This document shows, piece after piece, positions 12,517 through 20,685 of a stretch of DNA of 20,685 bases. The notes below the pieces were generated by a model that saw only the letters and a program-made list of their open reading frames with translations, was not told the origin of the DNA and made no database searches. Origin of the DNA: Serratia sp. DD3 (GTDB lineage: Bacteria; Pseudomonadota; Gammaproteobacteria; Enterobacterales; Enterobacteriaceae); assembly GCF_000496755.2 (NCBI RefSeq), contig NZ_AYKS02000005.1, positions 1 to 20,685 on the forward strand, written 5' to 3'. The position numbers and the translations under genes are program-made. Position 1 is the first letter of the stretch. Every line of letters begins with the position of its first letter.

Positions 12517-14136
12517 TTACATTGCCTGAAAGTACCAGTTTCCATGATGCCAATACAGGCGATGGGTTAATTTTAGCGCCTTCAGGAAATCGTCATCGTG
12601 CGATACCACCAACATGGCTCCGGGGAAATTCACTAACGCTGCTTCAATCGCCTGGGTTGATACCAAATCCAAGTGGTTGGTTGGCTCATCCAGCAATAAC
12701 AGTTGGGCTGGCTCACGGCACCACAGCATGCAGGCCAGCGCCGCTTTCAACCTTTCTCCACCACTCAATGACGCTAACGGCAGCATGACTTGTTCTGCAT
12801 TCAACTGCAATTGGGCCAATTGGCTACGTAACGCCCCTTCTGCCAACGGCGTATTTTGCAAACCAAGGTGATCAATCACCGAGCGCGTCAGATCCAGTTG
12901 AGACAAGTCTTGATCGAGATAGGCCACCGTCACCGAACAACGGCAATTGCCACCACTCGGGGAGAGTTGACCCAGAATTACTTTCAGCAGTGTGGACTTA
13001 CCACAGCCGTTTGGTCCGGTAAGTGCCACGCGCATCGGGCCATCCATTCGCCAATTGAGTGGTGGCATCGTAGTAAAAGGTAATTGCAGTTGTTCAAGTA
13101 CCAATACCTGCTTGTGCGCAGCCACCGCACTACCTGGCAAGGTCAACATCACCGGAGTATCCTCTTCTACCCTTGCACGGGCGGCTTGTACGGCCTGATC
13201 CACGGTATTTTTTTGCCCCTGATGTTGCTTACGCAGTACGCCCATGGCATCGCGGGCGGCTTCTTTACTTGCTGATTTTTCAGAAGAGGACATATTGAGC
13301 GTACCCGCCTTTTTCAGTTTATGGGCGGCATGACGTTGGTAATCATCGTGCTTTTTCTGTAACCGTATCTTGGTACGCCGCCTTTCCAACACCGCATGTT
13401 CCAACTGAGCTTGTGCCGCTTGCTGTTCCTGTTCACGTTGTCGATAGTAGTCATGGTAATTACCCCCGTAACTGCGCAGTGCATCAGGGGTCAGTTCTAC
13501 AATCCGCTGCATTCGAGTCAGTAACTGCCTGTCATGGCTGGCGATCAATAAACCCCCTCGCCAGGCTGCAATCTGCTGATACAGCCATTCACGGCCAGCA
13601 GCATCAAGATGGTTGGTCGGTTCATCCAGCAATATGAAATCAACTTTGGTCAAAAACGCGCCGCAAAGTACGGCTCGCATACGTTCGCCACCGCTCAAAT
13701 CACTGGCTGGCCGCTGTGGTTCAAAAGCAGGTAATCCTGCAGCGGTAAACGCCACTTTAAGGCGTTCAGCCAGATCCCACTGCCCGTCAAGATGTTCGAA
13801 ATCGTCCAATTGCGGGCACCCCTGCTCAAGACGAGCCTGTGCAGCAAAAATCTGTTCATAGCCAAGTAATTGCGCCAGTGAGGTCTGCTCAATGATAGAA
13901 GATTGTTGTGCGACATAAGTAAAGGAAGCTTTAGCTTCAATATGCCCATCAGCAGGTAGATCTAACCCAGCAATCATACGTAATAGGCGTGTTTTCCCGA
14001 CACCATTACGCCCTACCAACCCATAATGCTGTTGTTCAAAAGCAAGATTAAAAGGACCAAACAGCGTTTCACCGTTGGCAAACTGGCAGGTTAACTGGTG
14101 TAAAACAAAATAAGTGGATTGCGCAAAATGAGCCAT
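12517..14136 (-). CDS. ABC-F family ATPase (ribosome-associated type)
   Basis: 539 codons from the ATG at 14136, with AGGAG five bases upstream; a GTG two codons earlier overlaps this site and was rejected. Two ATP-binding cassettes and no membrane segments define the ABC-F class. First cassette: Walker A GRNGVGKT (42-49), signature LSGGE (147-151), Walker B ILLDEPTNHLD (about 168-178). A charged, Lys/Arg/Gln-rich linker (about 228-325) follows, then the second cassette with GPNGCGKST (374-382), LSGGE and LLLLDEPTNHLD. Members bind the ribosomal E site and tune translation, and some give antibiotic resistance. It is shorter than Uup or YheS (about 635) and not obviously EttA, so the subgroup is open. 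It has its own promoter and terminator, and a leader with a hairpin that may control it. Confidence 0.93.
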   Translation of the reverse strand: MAHFAQSTYFVLHQLTCQFANGETLFGPFNLAFEQQHYGLVGRNGVGKTRLLRMIAGLDLPADGHIEAKASFTYVAQQSSIIEQTSLAQLLGYEQIFAAQARLEQGCPQLDDFEHLDGQWDLAERLKVAFTAAGLPAFEPQRPASDLSGGERMRAVLCGAFLTKVDFILLDEPTNHLDAAGREWLYQQIAAWRGGLLIASHDRQLLTRMQRIVELTPDALRSYGGNYHDYYRQREQEQQAAQAQLEHAVLERRRTKIRLQKKHDDYQRHAAHKLKKAGTLNMSSSEKSASKEAARDAMGVLRKQHQGQKNTVDQAVQAARARVEEDTPVMLTLPGSAVAAHKQVLVLEQLQLPFTTMPPLNWRMDGPMRVALTGPNGCGKSTLLKVILGQLSPSGGNCRCSVTVAYLDQDLSQLDLTRSVIDHLGLQNTPLAEGALRSQLAQLQLNAEQVMLPLASLSGGERLKAALACMLWCREPAQLLLLDEPTNHLDLVSTQAIEAALVNFPGAMLVVSHDDDFLKALKLTHRLYWHHGNWYFQAM

Positions 14137-14155
14137 AAGCACTCCTGAGTGAAAT

Positions 14156-14195
14156 CAAAAATATCCCCTACCGCACTGGTGTGCTGGATATGGGG
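14156..14195 (-). terminator. Terminator-like hairpin in the ABC-F leader (possible attenuator)
   Basis: GGGG (14192-14195), TA, GG and GTGC (14181-14184) pair with GCAC (14173-14176), CC, TA and CCCC (14165-14168) around the loop TGGT, with three single-base bulges: a 12-bp stem. On the minus strand it is followed by ATATTTTTG. It lies 20-60 bases upstream of the ABC-F start codon and downstream of the proposed promoter. Confidence 0.55.
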
Positions 14196-14202
14196 CAAGA
14201 TA

Positions 14203-14223
14203 TCAACAGGTGTGAATATTCAT
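14203..14223 (-). CDS. Possible six-codon leader peptide upstream of the ABC-F gene
   Basis: ATG at 14223-14221 followed by AATATTCACACCTGTTGA encodes MNIHTC and stops about eight bases before the leader hairpin. There is no clear Shine-Dalgarno. Such short ORFs control attenuation of some resistance ABC-F genes, but here the evidence is position only. Confidence 0.25.
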   Translation of the reverse strand: MNIHTC

Positions 14224-14293
14224 TTTTCGCTAATGGCTCCAGAAGGTGGTGGTCTTAAATGTATCCAACAAGGTTGCTGAATATAGCTTGCAG

Positions 14294-14323
14294 ATATTAA
14301 TCTCATATTTACATTTATTGCAA
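14294..14323 (-). promoter_or_regulatory. Candidate promoter of the ABC-F gene
   Basis: On the minus strand TTGCAA (14323-14318), an 18-bp spacer and TAATAT (14299-14294) make a plausible sigma-70 promoter. It would give a leader of about 150 bases. The surrounding gap (14137-14425) contains no other gene. Confidence 0.45.
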
Positions 14324-14425
14324 ATATTATTAACACCTATGGCTCGCGGATGGCTACTTTTTAGGCACCACCCATCCCTGGGCCAGGCAAATCATCCATA
14401 GTTTTGCTATCAGTGAGAGTCTGTT

Positions 14426-17400
14426 TTAGAAGGTATATTTCACCCCCATCATTACGGTGGTATCCGTCACACTGTGTTGACCGAACAGTTGCGATACACT
14501 GCCCCAGGTAGAGAAGTTCTTATTGATATTCCCTTCTGCCCCCAGCTTCAGTTCTACCCCACTACGCCGCCCCCCTTGTTGCTCAAGGGTACTGTCATCC
14601 ATCCGCACATGCGTCAACTTGTTCTGGTAAGGCAAGTTGATGGCACCATAAAGCGTTAACGGTTGGTCGCTGTCTTTAATGGCGATGTCATACCCAAGTT
14701 TGGCACCAATACGCGCCTGTAGCGTGCTTTGGTTGTTCAGGTCCACTTGCGTCCCGTTCTGTTCTTGATGTGAACCGCCGGAGATATCGTTCCAGGTCAG
14801 TTGTAGCTGAGGTTCAAGGTAGAGCTTGCCATGAGCGTAGTGGGCCAAAGGCAAACGCCAACCGGTTTCCACCGAGGCAATAACCCCAGACATTCTGTAA
14901 TCCTCTTTTTGCAGTTGTTGCCCTTGCACTGAGCCCTGTAGCCAGGCGTATTGCAACGAACCGTCAATATAAAGGCCATCTGCGTTACGCCCATTCTGAT
15001 ACCAAGTGCCGTAAACCCCGAGGCTGGTACCATCAATATCCGCATAAGAGGTGTAATCCGTCTGGTTGGAACGGCTGTTTGAATGGGCGGTCCCGTAGGC
15101 AAACATCACCCCCGCCACCAGGTGTTCTGTCTCATAGATATCACCACCTATTTGCGTGACAAAGCGGCTGGTACGGTTATCGATTTGCCCAGAAGTATCA
15201 TCAAAGGTACTGTGCCCACCCACCTGCCGTAGCCACATATTACTGCCCGCCACCCGCTGGCCTCGATCTTCATGACGCATCGCGAACAGGTTTTGTGCCG
15301 CCACCTGATTGGCGAGATAACTGCCCGCTTCAGGGCGATAGACTGGGGTATTGTTATCCGGCCCGGTTGAACGCAGATACCAGGAGCCCTCACCCGGATT
15401 CGCCGGGGTCCCTTGATACAGGTTATAGTCGAACGCCCCGGCAACCAGCCGATTCTCCAGCGTAAACTGCCCAGCAGATTGGCCGTTCACCTGAATCAGC
15501 AGGATACCTTGTTGCGTTTGTTCACCACTGCCTCCCACCTGATTGACGATCACTTTGCTCTGCCCGCTAGTACTACCATTAATGGTCAACCGATCCGTGG
15601 CGGCGTTATCCCTCGCCAATGTGGTATTAAACAACAGCGCGCCGTTGTTGCCGGTATAGTTGCCATTGACCGTCAGGTTGGCAAAACTGCCGCCGGTAGC
15701 GGCTTGCCCAATCAGTACGCGCCCCTCATTTTCAAGGCTACCATTGATCACGCCCGATGCCCCCAGGCTACCCGCTTGCAGAATTTGTACTGAACTGTTG
15801 AGTTGAACAGGTGTTGCTGCGGCGCTGCTTGCCCTACTTTGAATGCTGCTATCCAGCAACAGCAACCCAGCTTCGACGCGGGTCAGGTTGACCTGAACAT
15901 TGTTCCCGGCAATCTGCAACCTGCCGTTACCTTGTTTGACCAAAGTACCGTTGCCGGTGACCGAGTGGGTGAGTAGCCAATTTTGTGTGACGTCCAGTAG
16001 CAGCGTGCCGTTGTTGTCGATACTTGCCGTCCCGAGTTGCCCGGGTTGGCTGGTGCTCAAGCGGGTACCACTTTCAGTGCGGAAAATACCCGTAAAGGCG
16101 TTGTTATCAACACTCAACGCCACATTGGCCCCCCCACTAAACAGCATGACACCCGCGCCTTGCAGAACATTACTCAGGATCCCTTGCGCCCCATTAAAAT
16201 CGAGCGTGCCACGGTTATCGATCCCGCCAGTGCCCAGGGCATCGGTCTGCGCCAATTGTGCGGTGGCGGTGGCGGCAATGGTGGTCATGGCACTCATGCT
16301 GCTGTTATGCCCGGTCACCACTAACGTGCCACCGTCCAGTTGCAATGCCCCACTCCCCGTCAGTTCGCCGTCATTCAGGCCACCATTACGGACTATTAAG
16401 GTGCCACCCTGCAGATCCAGCTTACTCCCCACCGCTGTATTCAGCTTACCCACGGTTTGCTGATACCCATTAATATCCACCTGGGCATTGGCACTCAATG
16501 CCAGATCAGAGGTCTGCCCAAGTACCCCATCCGCCATCAGGCGCAGGGTGCCGGAACGTACCAGCGTGGCTCCGGTGTAGTCATTACTGATGTTGGATAG
16601 CGATACCTTGTCACCGGGAACAGCGGCAATCGCCAAATCACCCGAGCCGGTGATATATGAGGTGAGGTCGGCAGCATCGCCAGTGGCACCCGCCCGCGGT
16701 GCCAGTACCAGCGCATTGGCCCCAGTCCCCATCAGGTCAAGTTCAAACAGCCCATAATTGATATAAAGCCCAGTGATTTCATGACTTGCCGTCAGCCGGT
16801 AGTCATAGTGCCCTTCCGCCACGATGGGCCCGGTATCGGTATTGGTCAGACCGATTATGGTTTCATTGGTAATGACATTGCCATCCTGATCAATCAACGT
16901 CATGTTGCCTGCCCTTCCCTTGACCTCACCATTGGCCTGGATCAATTTGACCAGCAGATTTTGATCATCCTGCTCCAGAATGGACAGGCTGGTATCTACC
17001 GTAGGGGGTTCCACTGAGAAACTCGGCGGAACCGCTACCTGTGCGGTCCCGGTGCCTGAGACATCCAGCGTGCCCGTAGTTTCAATCACGGTATTGGCTT
17101 GGTTAGTCGCCGGGGGCTGGGCATCAAAATCCACCTTGCCACCGGCAAAGGTCAGATTGGCTATGGTCTGATAACCGTCTCCGACCACGATGTCACTGCC
17201 AACCCCCGCCACCAGGGTTGCCTGGGTCAACGCGGTGGTATTACTGCCGGAGAGATCAAAGGTACTGCGCACCAGCGCCAAAGTACCGGTAAAGGCCGAA
17301 CCCGTGGGACTGGCAAAATCGAAGGTATTACTGCCATTTTGCAACGCCACTGAGAGCACGCCTGCACCGGTTAGCGGGTTGGCAAGAACGTAGTCCCCGC

Positions 17401-20400
17401 CATTGGCGGTAGTTTGGTCAATGGCAAACGTCGCCCCCGCTGCGATAGCCACCGTACCGCTACTGCTGATGGCCCCAGAATCGGTCAACCTCAAGGTACC
17501 TTGAGCCACGGTGGTGCCACCGGTATAACTATTGGCACCGGTCAAGGTCAGCGTACCACTACCGTCTTGCACCAGCCTGCCACTCCCCCCGATGATGCCG
17601 TCATAACTCAGCGCATCGCTACGATCAAATACCACGGTGCCATCATTAAGGATATCCAGCGCACTACCATTGGCCGGGTTCGCCGCATAGCTACCCGCGG
17701 TACCGCCAATACCAATTTGCAAGTAAGCACCGCTGTTAACCTGGGTTTCCCCGATATAGGTGTTGGTCCCGGTGAAAAACAGCGTGCCGTTTGATACCGT
17801 CAATAATCCGTCACTACCCGCAACGATCCCGGCAAAGAACCCACCATTGTCGACAGTCAACGCCCCCCCATTGATATTCAGCGTGCCGGTACCAATCAAG
17901 CTACCGACCGACTGGGTGAAACCATGAATATCAGTCACGGCCCCGGTATTGATGGCCAATTGGCGAGTGGATCCCAGTGCGTTATCTGACCCCAGTTGCA
18001 AAGTCCCGCTGGTCACCGTGGTACTACCGGTGTAGTCGTTGCTACTGTTATTGAGGGTGATCACGCTGGTCGCCGCAATGGCCAGATTGCCGGCCCCAGT
18101 AATCAGTGCCGACATATCATCGGCACCTGGAGGCGTGGTGCTATCACCAGAGAACGTCAGTGTCTGACCAGTTTGTAACGCCAGTTGAGTCAAGCCGACA
18201 TTAACAAACAACCCGGTCGCATTGGCCACCAAGGCATAACCGTAATCCCCAATGGCGACAATATTGCCCCCCTGGAAGATATTGACCGCCGAGGTGGTTA
18301 AATTGCCGCCGGTAAGATTCGTCAGCGTCAGGTTGGATGCAGAACCGGTGACACTACTGGCGCTCACCAACCGCTCCAAAACGCCCTCATCCTGTTGCAG
18401 CAGATTACCCGCGTTATCCGCCACCACCGTCGGGTCCAACTGCACCGAGCCGGCATCCAATACCAGAGCACCGGTGGTGACTTGCCCACTAGGCAGATTA
18501 GCAAAACGTAATGCACCGCCATTCATCGTCAGATTACCAATAGCCTGATTCCCCAACCCTACCGTGGTGGCGTTACCGGTACCTATCTCTAGGGTGGCAA
18601 GACTCAATGCTGAGGTGTTACTGCCTGACAAGTTAAAGCTGCTGGAGCCCAGCGCCAATGTACCGCTAAAGGCAGAACCCGCCGAGCCGGTGAAATTGAA
18701 TGTGTTGCTGCTGTTTTGCAGTGCTACCGACAACAACCCCGCCCCGGTTAACGGGTTGGCAAAAATGGCGTTACCGCCATTACCGGTGGTCTGGTCAATG
18801 GCAAAGGTCGCACCAGCGGCAATGTTCACCGCACTGCTGGCATTGATCGCTCCAGCTCCGGTCAGCCGTAGGGTGCCGTCCGCCACCGTGGTACCGCCGG
18901 TGTAACTGTTCACCCCGGTCAGGGTCAAGGTACCACTGCCATTCTGAGTCAGGTTGCCGTTACCACTGATAACGCCGGCATAGCTCGCCGCATCAGTTCG
19001 GTCGAACACCACTAAACCGGCGTTGCTGATATTACCGACATAACTACCGTCAATACCCCCATTGCCAATTTGCAAGGTCGCGCCACTCCCCACTGTGGTG
19101 GTCCCGCTATAGCTGTTTGCCCCGGTTAATATTAGGGTACCACTGGAGGCGGTTAGGGTACCCGTCGTGCCAGCAATCACCCCGCTAAACAACCCACCCT
19201 GAGCTACCGTTAGAGCCCCCCCATTAACCGCCAGCAGACCTGACCCGGTCAGGCTGGCTATCGTCTGGGTGAAACCATTGATATTCGTGGCCGCGCCCGT
19301 GGCAATATCCAATTGGCTGGTAGCTCCCAGCGCATTGTTCGACCCCAATTGCAACGTGCCACTGTTGACAGTAGTGCTACCACTATAATTATTCAGCGCA
19401 TTGGCCAAAGTCACTACCTGTCCTACCACTCCGGTTATTGCCAGGCTCCCTGTTCCGGTTATCTGAGCAGATAAATTAAGTGCAGGGCCGGTTGCTGTTG
19501 CATCAGGCGTCAGCGTCAGGATTTGCCCAAAAAGCAGATCAACCTGCTTTAAGGCATAAGCAACATAAAGGCCATTATTCAGCACCCCGGTATTCAACCG
19601 ATAATCGTAAGTGCCTACCGCGACCGTATTGCCCCCTTCGGCAATCGACACGCTCTGACTATTGGAAAGCGCATTGCCACTTTGATCAACCAGGGTCAAA
19701 GCCCCCCCCTGACCATTAAGCGTTCCCCTTGCTGTCAGTGCAATCAGTTGGGTATAAGCGCCCCCATCGTCTTGTGAAAGGATATTGGTATTGTCCAAAA
19801 CCGGTGGGTTAATGACACCGGGGGCGGGGGGAAGATCGATAGCGATACGTCCGATCCCAGTGAGGTTTAGATTGGCGACGGTTACCATGCCATTTGCCTG
19901 TTGTTGCGCAGGCACAATGGCATCAAACTTCAATTCACCGCCATTAAATTGCAAACCGCCAATCACCTGTTCGCCTATGCCCACTGTGGTGATGTTGCCA
20001 GTACCCAGTTCCAGCGTAGCTTGGCTCAGCGCCGCAGTATTGGTGCCCGACAGATCAAAGTTGCTGGTGCCCAGCGTCAGGGTGCCAGTAAAGTCAGACC
20101 CGGCAGTATCGGTAAAATCAAAGCTATTGCTGCCGTTTTGCAACGCCACCGACAGCACCCCTGTCCCGGTTAACGGGTTGGCAAAGCTGTAATTGCCGCC
20201 ATTGGCGCTGGTCTGGTCAATGGCAAAAGTGGCTCCAGCTGCAATATCAACCGCGCTGCTGGCATTGATCGCGCCAGAACCCGTCAGCCGTAGGGTGCCG
20301 TTAGCCACCGTGGTACCGCCGCTATAACTGTTGACCCCGGTCAGGGCCAAGGTGCCGCTGCCGCTTTGGGTCAGGCTGCCGTTACCACTGATAACCCCGG

Positions 20401-20685
20401 CATAGCTCGCCGCATTAGACCGGTCGAACACCACCAAACCCGCATTGTTGATATCGCCGCTATAACTGCCGGTAAGCCCGCCATTGCCGATTTGCAAGAT
20501 GGCACCACTCTCAACCGCCGTGACTCCGCTATAGCTGTTGGTTCCGGTCAGCACCAACGAGCCGGTTGCGGCGGTCAAGCTGCCCGTGCTTCCCGATACC
20601 ACGCCACTAAACAGCCCGCCATCGGTGACCGTCAGGTTACCGCCGCTGATTGCCAGCAGCCCTGCCCCCGCCAAGCTGCCCACGG
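14426..20685 (-). CDS. Giant repeat-containing autotransporter adhesin, C-terminal part (N-terminus beyond window)
   Basis: At least 2085 codons without interruption; the start and signal peptide lie beyond the right edge. Most is a Gly/Asn/Ser/Thr-rich, cysteine-free passenger with autotransporter-associated beta-strand repeats, such as LTGANSYTGGTTVAQGTLRL and GTLTLTGVNSYTGG. These build a right-handed beta-helix. Long internal repeats of about 450-485 residues make up the first two thirds. Near the end, LTVNGNYTGNNGALLFNTTL and GQFTLENRLVAGAFDYNLY (about 15690-15410) look like the autochaperone segment. The helix GSYLANQVAAQNLFAMR (about 15330) then leads into a roughly 290-residue translocator beta-barrel ending VMMGVKYTF, with the terminal Phe needed for outer-membrane assembly. 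It is a type V secretion surface protein of AIDA/pertactin style, probably for adhesion or biofilm. No protease motif is seen. Confidence 0.96.
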   Translation of the reverse strand, partial: VGSLAGAGLLAISGGNLTVTDGGLFSGVVSGSTGSLTAATGSLVLTGTNSYSGVTAVESGAILQIGNGGLTGSYSGDINNAGLVVFDRSNAASYAGVISGNGSLTQSGSGTLALTGVNSYSGGTTVANGTLRLTGSGAINASSAVDIAAGATFAIDQTSANGGNYSFANPLTGTGVLSVALQNGSNSFDFTDTAGSDFTGTLTLGTSNFDLSGTNTAALSQATLELGTGNITTVGIGEQVIGGLQFNGGELKFDAIVPAQQQANGMVTVANLNLTGIGRIAIDLPPAPGVINPPVLDNTNILSQDDGGAYTQLIALTARGTLNGQGGALTLVDQSGNALSNSQSVSIAEGGNTVAVGTYDYRLNTGVLNNGLYVAYALKQVDLLFGQILTLTPDATATGPALNLSAQITGTGSLAITGVVGQVVTLANALNNYSGSTTVNSGTLQLGSNNALGATSQLDIATGAATNINGFTQTIASLTGSGLLAVNGGALTVAQGGLFSGVIAGTTGTLTASSGTLILTGANSYSGTTTVGSGATLQIGNGGIDGSYVGNISNAGLVVFDRTDAASYAGVISGNGNLTQNGSGTLTLTGVNSYTGGTTVADGTLRLTGAGAINASSAVNIAAGATFAIDQTTGNGGNAIFANPLTGAGLLSVALQNSSNTFNFTGSAGSAFSGTLALGSSSFNLSGSNTSALSLATLEIGTGNATTVGLGNQAIGNLTMNGGALRFANLPSGQVTTGALVLDAGSVQLDPTVVADNAGNLLQQDEGVLERLVSASSVTGSASNLTLTNLTGGNLTTSAVNIFQGGNIVAIGDYGYALVANATGLFVNVGLTQLALQTGQTLTFSGDSTTPPGADDMSALITGAGNLAIAATSVITLNNSSNDYTGSTTVTSGTLQLGSDNALGSTRQLAINTGAVTDIHGFTQSVGSLIGTGTLNINGGALTVDNGGFFAGIVAGSDGLLTVSNGTLFFTGTNTYIGETQVNSGAYLQIGIGGTAGSYAANPANGSALDILNDGTVVFDRSDALSYDGIIGGSGRLVQDGSGTLTLTGANSYTGGTTVAQGTLRLTDSGAISSSGTVAIAAGATFAIDQTTANGGDYVLANPLTGAGVLSVALQNGSNTFDFASPTGSAFTGTLALVRSTFDLSGSNTTALTQATLVAGVGSDIVVGDGYQTIANLTFAGGKVDFDAQPPATNQANTVIETTGTLDVSGTGTAQVAVPPSFSVEPPTVDTSLSILEQDDQNLLVKLIQANGEVKGRAGNMTLIDQDGNVITNETIIGLTNTDTGPIVAEGHYDYRLTASHEITGLYINYGLFELDLMGTGANALVLAPRAGATGDAADLTSYITGSGDLAIAAVPGDKVSLSNISNDYTGATLVRSGTLRLMADGVLGQTSDLALSANAQVDINGYQQTVGKLNTAVGSKLDLQGGTLIVRNGGLNDGELTGSGALQLDGGTLVVTGHNSSMSAMTTIAATATAQLAQTDALGTGGIDNRGTLDFNGAQGILSNVLQGAGVMLFSGGANVALSVDNNAFTGIFRTESGTRLSTSQPGQLGTASIDNNGTLLLDVTQNWLLTHSVTGNGTLVKQGNGRLQIAGNNVQVNLTRVEAGLLLLDSSIQSRASSAAATPVQLNSSVQILQAGSLGASGVINGSLENEGRVLIGQAATGGSFANLTVNGNYTGNNGALLFNTTLARDNAATDRLTINGSTSGQSKVIVNQVGGSGEQTQQGILLIQVNGQSAGQFTLENRLVAGAFDYNLYQGTPANPGEGSWYLRSTGPDNNTPVYRPEAGSYLANQVAAQNLFAMRHEDRGQRVAGSNMWLRQVGGHSTFDDTSGQIDNRTSRFVTQIGGDIYETEHLVAGVMFAYGTAHSNSRSNQTDYTSYADIDGTSLGVYGTWYQNGRNADGLYIDGSLQYAWLQGSVQGQQLQKEDYRMSGVIASVETGWRLPLAHYAHGKLYLEPQLQLTWNDISGGSHQEQNGTQVDLNNQSTLQARIGAKLGYDIAIKDSDQPLTLYGAINLPYQNKLTHVRMDDSTLEQQGGRRSGVELKLGAEGNINKNFSTWGSVSQLFGQHSVTDTTVMMGVKYTF
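16454..20683 (-). repeat. Long tandem repeats of the autotransporter passenger
   Basis: Equivalent starts (VGSLAGAGLL, IASLTGSGLL, VGSLIGTGTL, then a diverged VGKLNTAVG) fall at 20683, 19261, 17908 and 16453. This gives units of 474, 451 and 485 codons plus a partial, degenerate fourth. Each unit carries the same order: GGxLTV-GGLFSG, NSYSG-TTV, LQIGNGG, VVFDRSxAxSYxGVI, GGTTVxxGTLRL, AAGATFAIDQT, ANPLTGAGxLSVALQN. At DNA level long identical tracts occur, for example TGGTCAATGGCAAA at about 20214, 18795 and 17415, so recombination between units is possible. More units may lie beyond the edge. Confidence 0.85.

Noticed and set aside
14341..14390. Terminator for the autotransporter (GGATGG/CCATCC at 14348-14377 and CCTGG/CCAGG)
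   Set aside because: The stems are short, with an unsuitable loop length and no T-run on the minus strand.
15413..20192. Numerous plus-strand frames opposite the autotransporter
   Set aside because: They mirror the repetitive, GC-biased autotransporter codons and recur at equivalent places in each repeat unit.

Overview
The window looks like an accessory stretch of an enterobacterial chromosome, most likely Yersiniaceae-like (Serratia/Yersinia group). That placement is inferred from moderate GC, gene style and IS types; no marker gene fixes the genus. There are no rRNA, tRNA or CRISPR features. The layout is one of small regulator-target modules, old insertion-sequence debris, and one very large surface protein gene running off the right edge.

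Region 1 (1-2345): the start of an ArsR-type repressor gene, cut by the left edge, is divergent from a DUF2938 membrane protein gene. It is followed by about 1.3 kb of decayed mobile DNA: an IS3-family remnant on the minus strand and the 5' part of an IS21-family istA gene.

Region 2 (2346-7231): two LysR regulators, each divergent from a probable target. The first faces a secreted SGNH/GDSL hydrolase, with three copies of a TTAATwCACAAwT element between them. The second faces an NmrA-like NAD(P)-binding protein. Between the two pairs lies a previously open, heavily frameshifted remnant of an Old Yellow Enzyme gene. After nmrA come an orphan C-terminal reading-frame fragment and a three-unit 17-bp tandem repeat.

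Region 3 (7232-12402): two adjacent but distinct ArsR/SRPBCC (AHSA1-like) modules. The first is a visibly GC-richer minus-strand operon, arsR - SRPBCC - GFA. The second is arsR divergent from SRPBCC - VOC (glyoxalase fold). Both control promoters have the same design: a consensus -35 and a consensus or near-consensus -10, with the 18-bp spacer forming the core of a palindrome. The VOC gene of the second module is split by an apparently intact IS200/IS605-family element carrying Y1 transposase tnpA, a small Cys-containing accessory ORF, and an RNA-guided nuclease gene tnpB. The two halves of the VOC gene can be rejoined on paper.

Region 4 (12403-20685): an ABC-F ATPase with a good 3' terminator and a leader that contains a six-codon ORF and a terminator-like hairpin. 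It is followed by the 3' end (at least 2085 codons) of a giant type V autotransporter, whose passenger is built from about 450-485-residue repeats and ends in an autochaperone-like segment and a beta-barrel ending in Phe.
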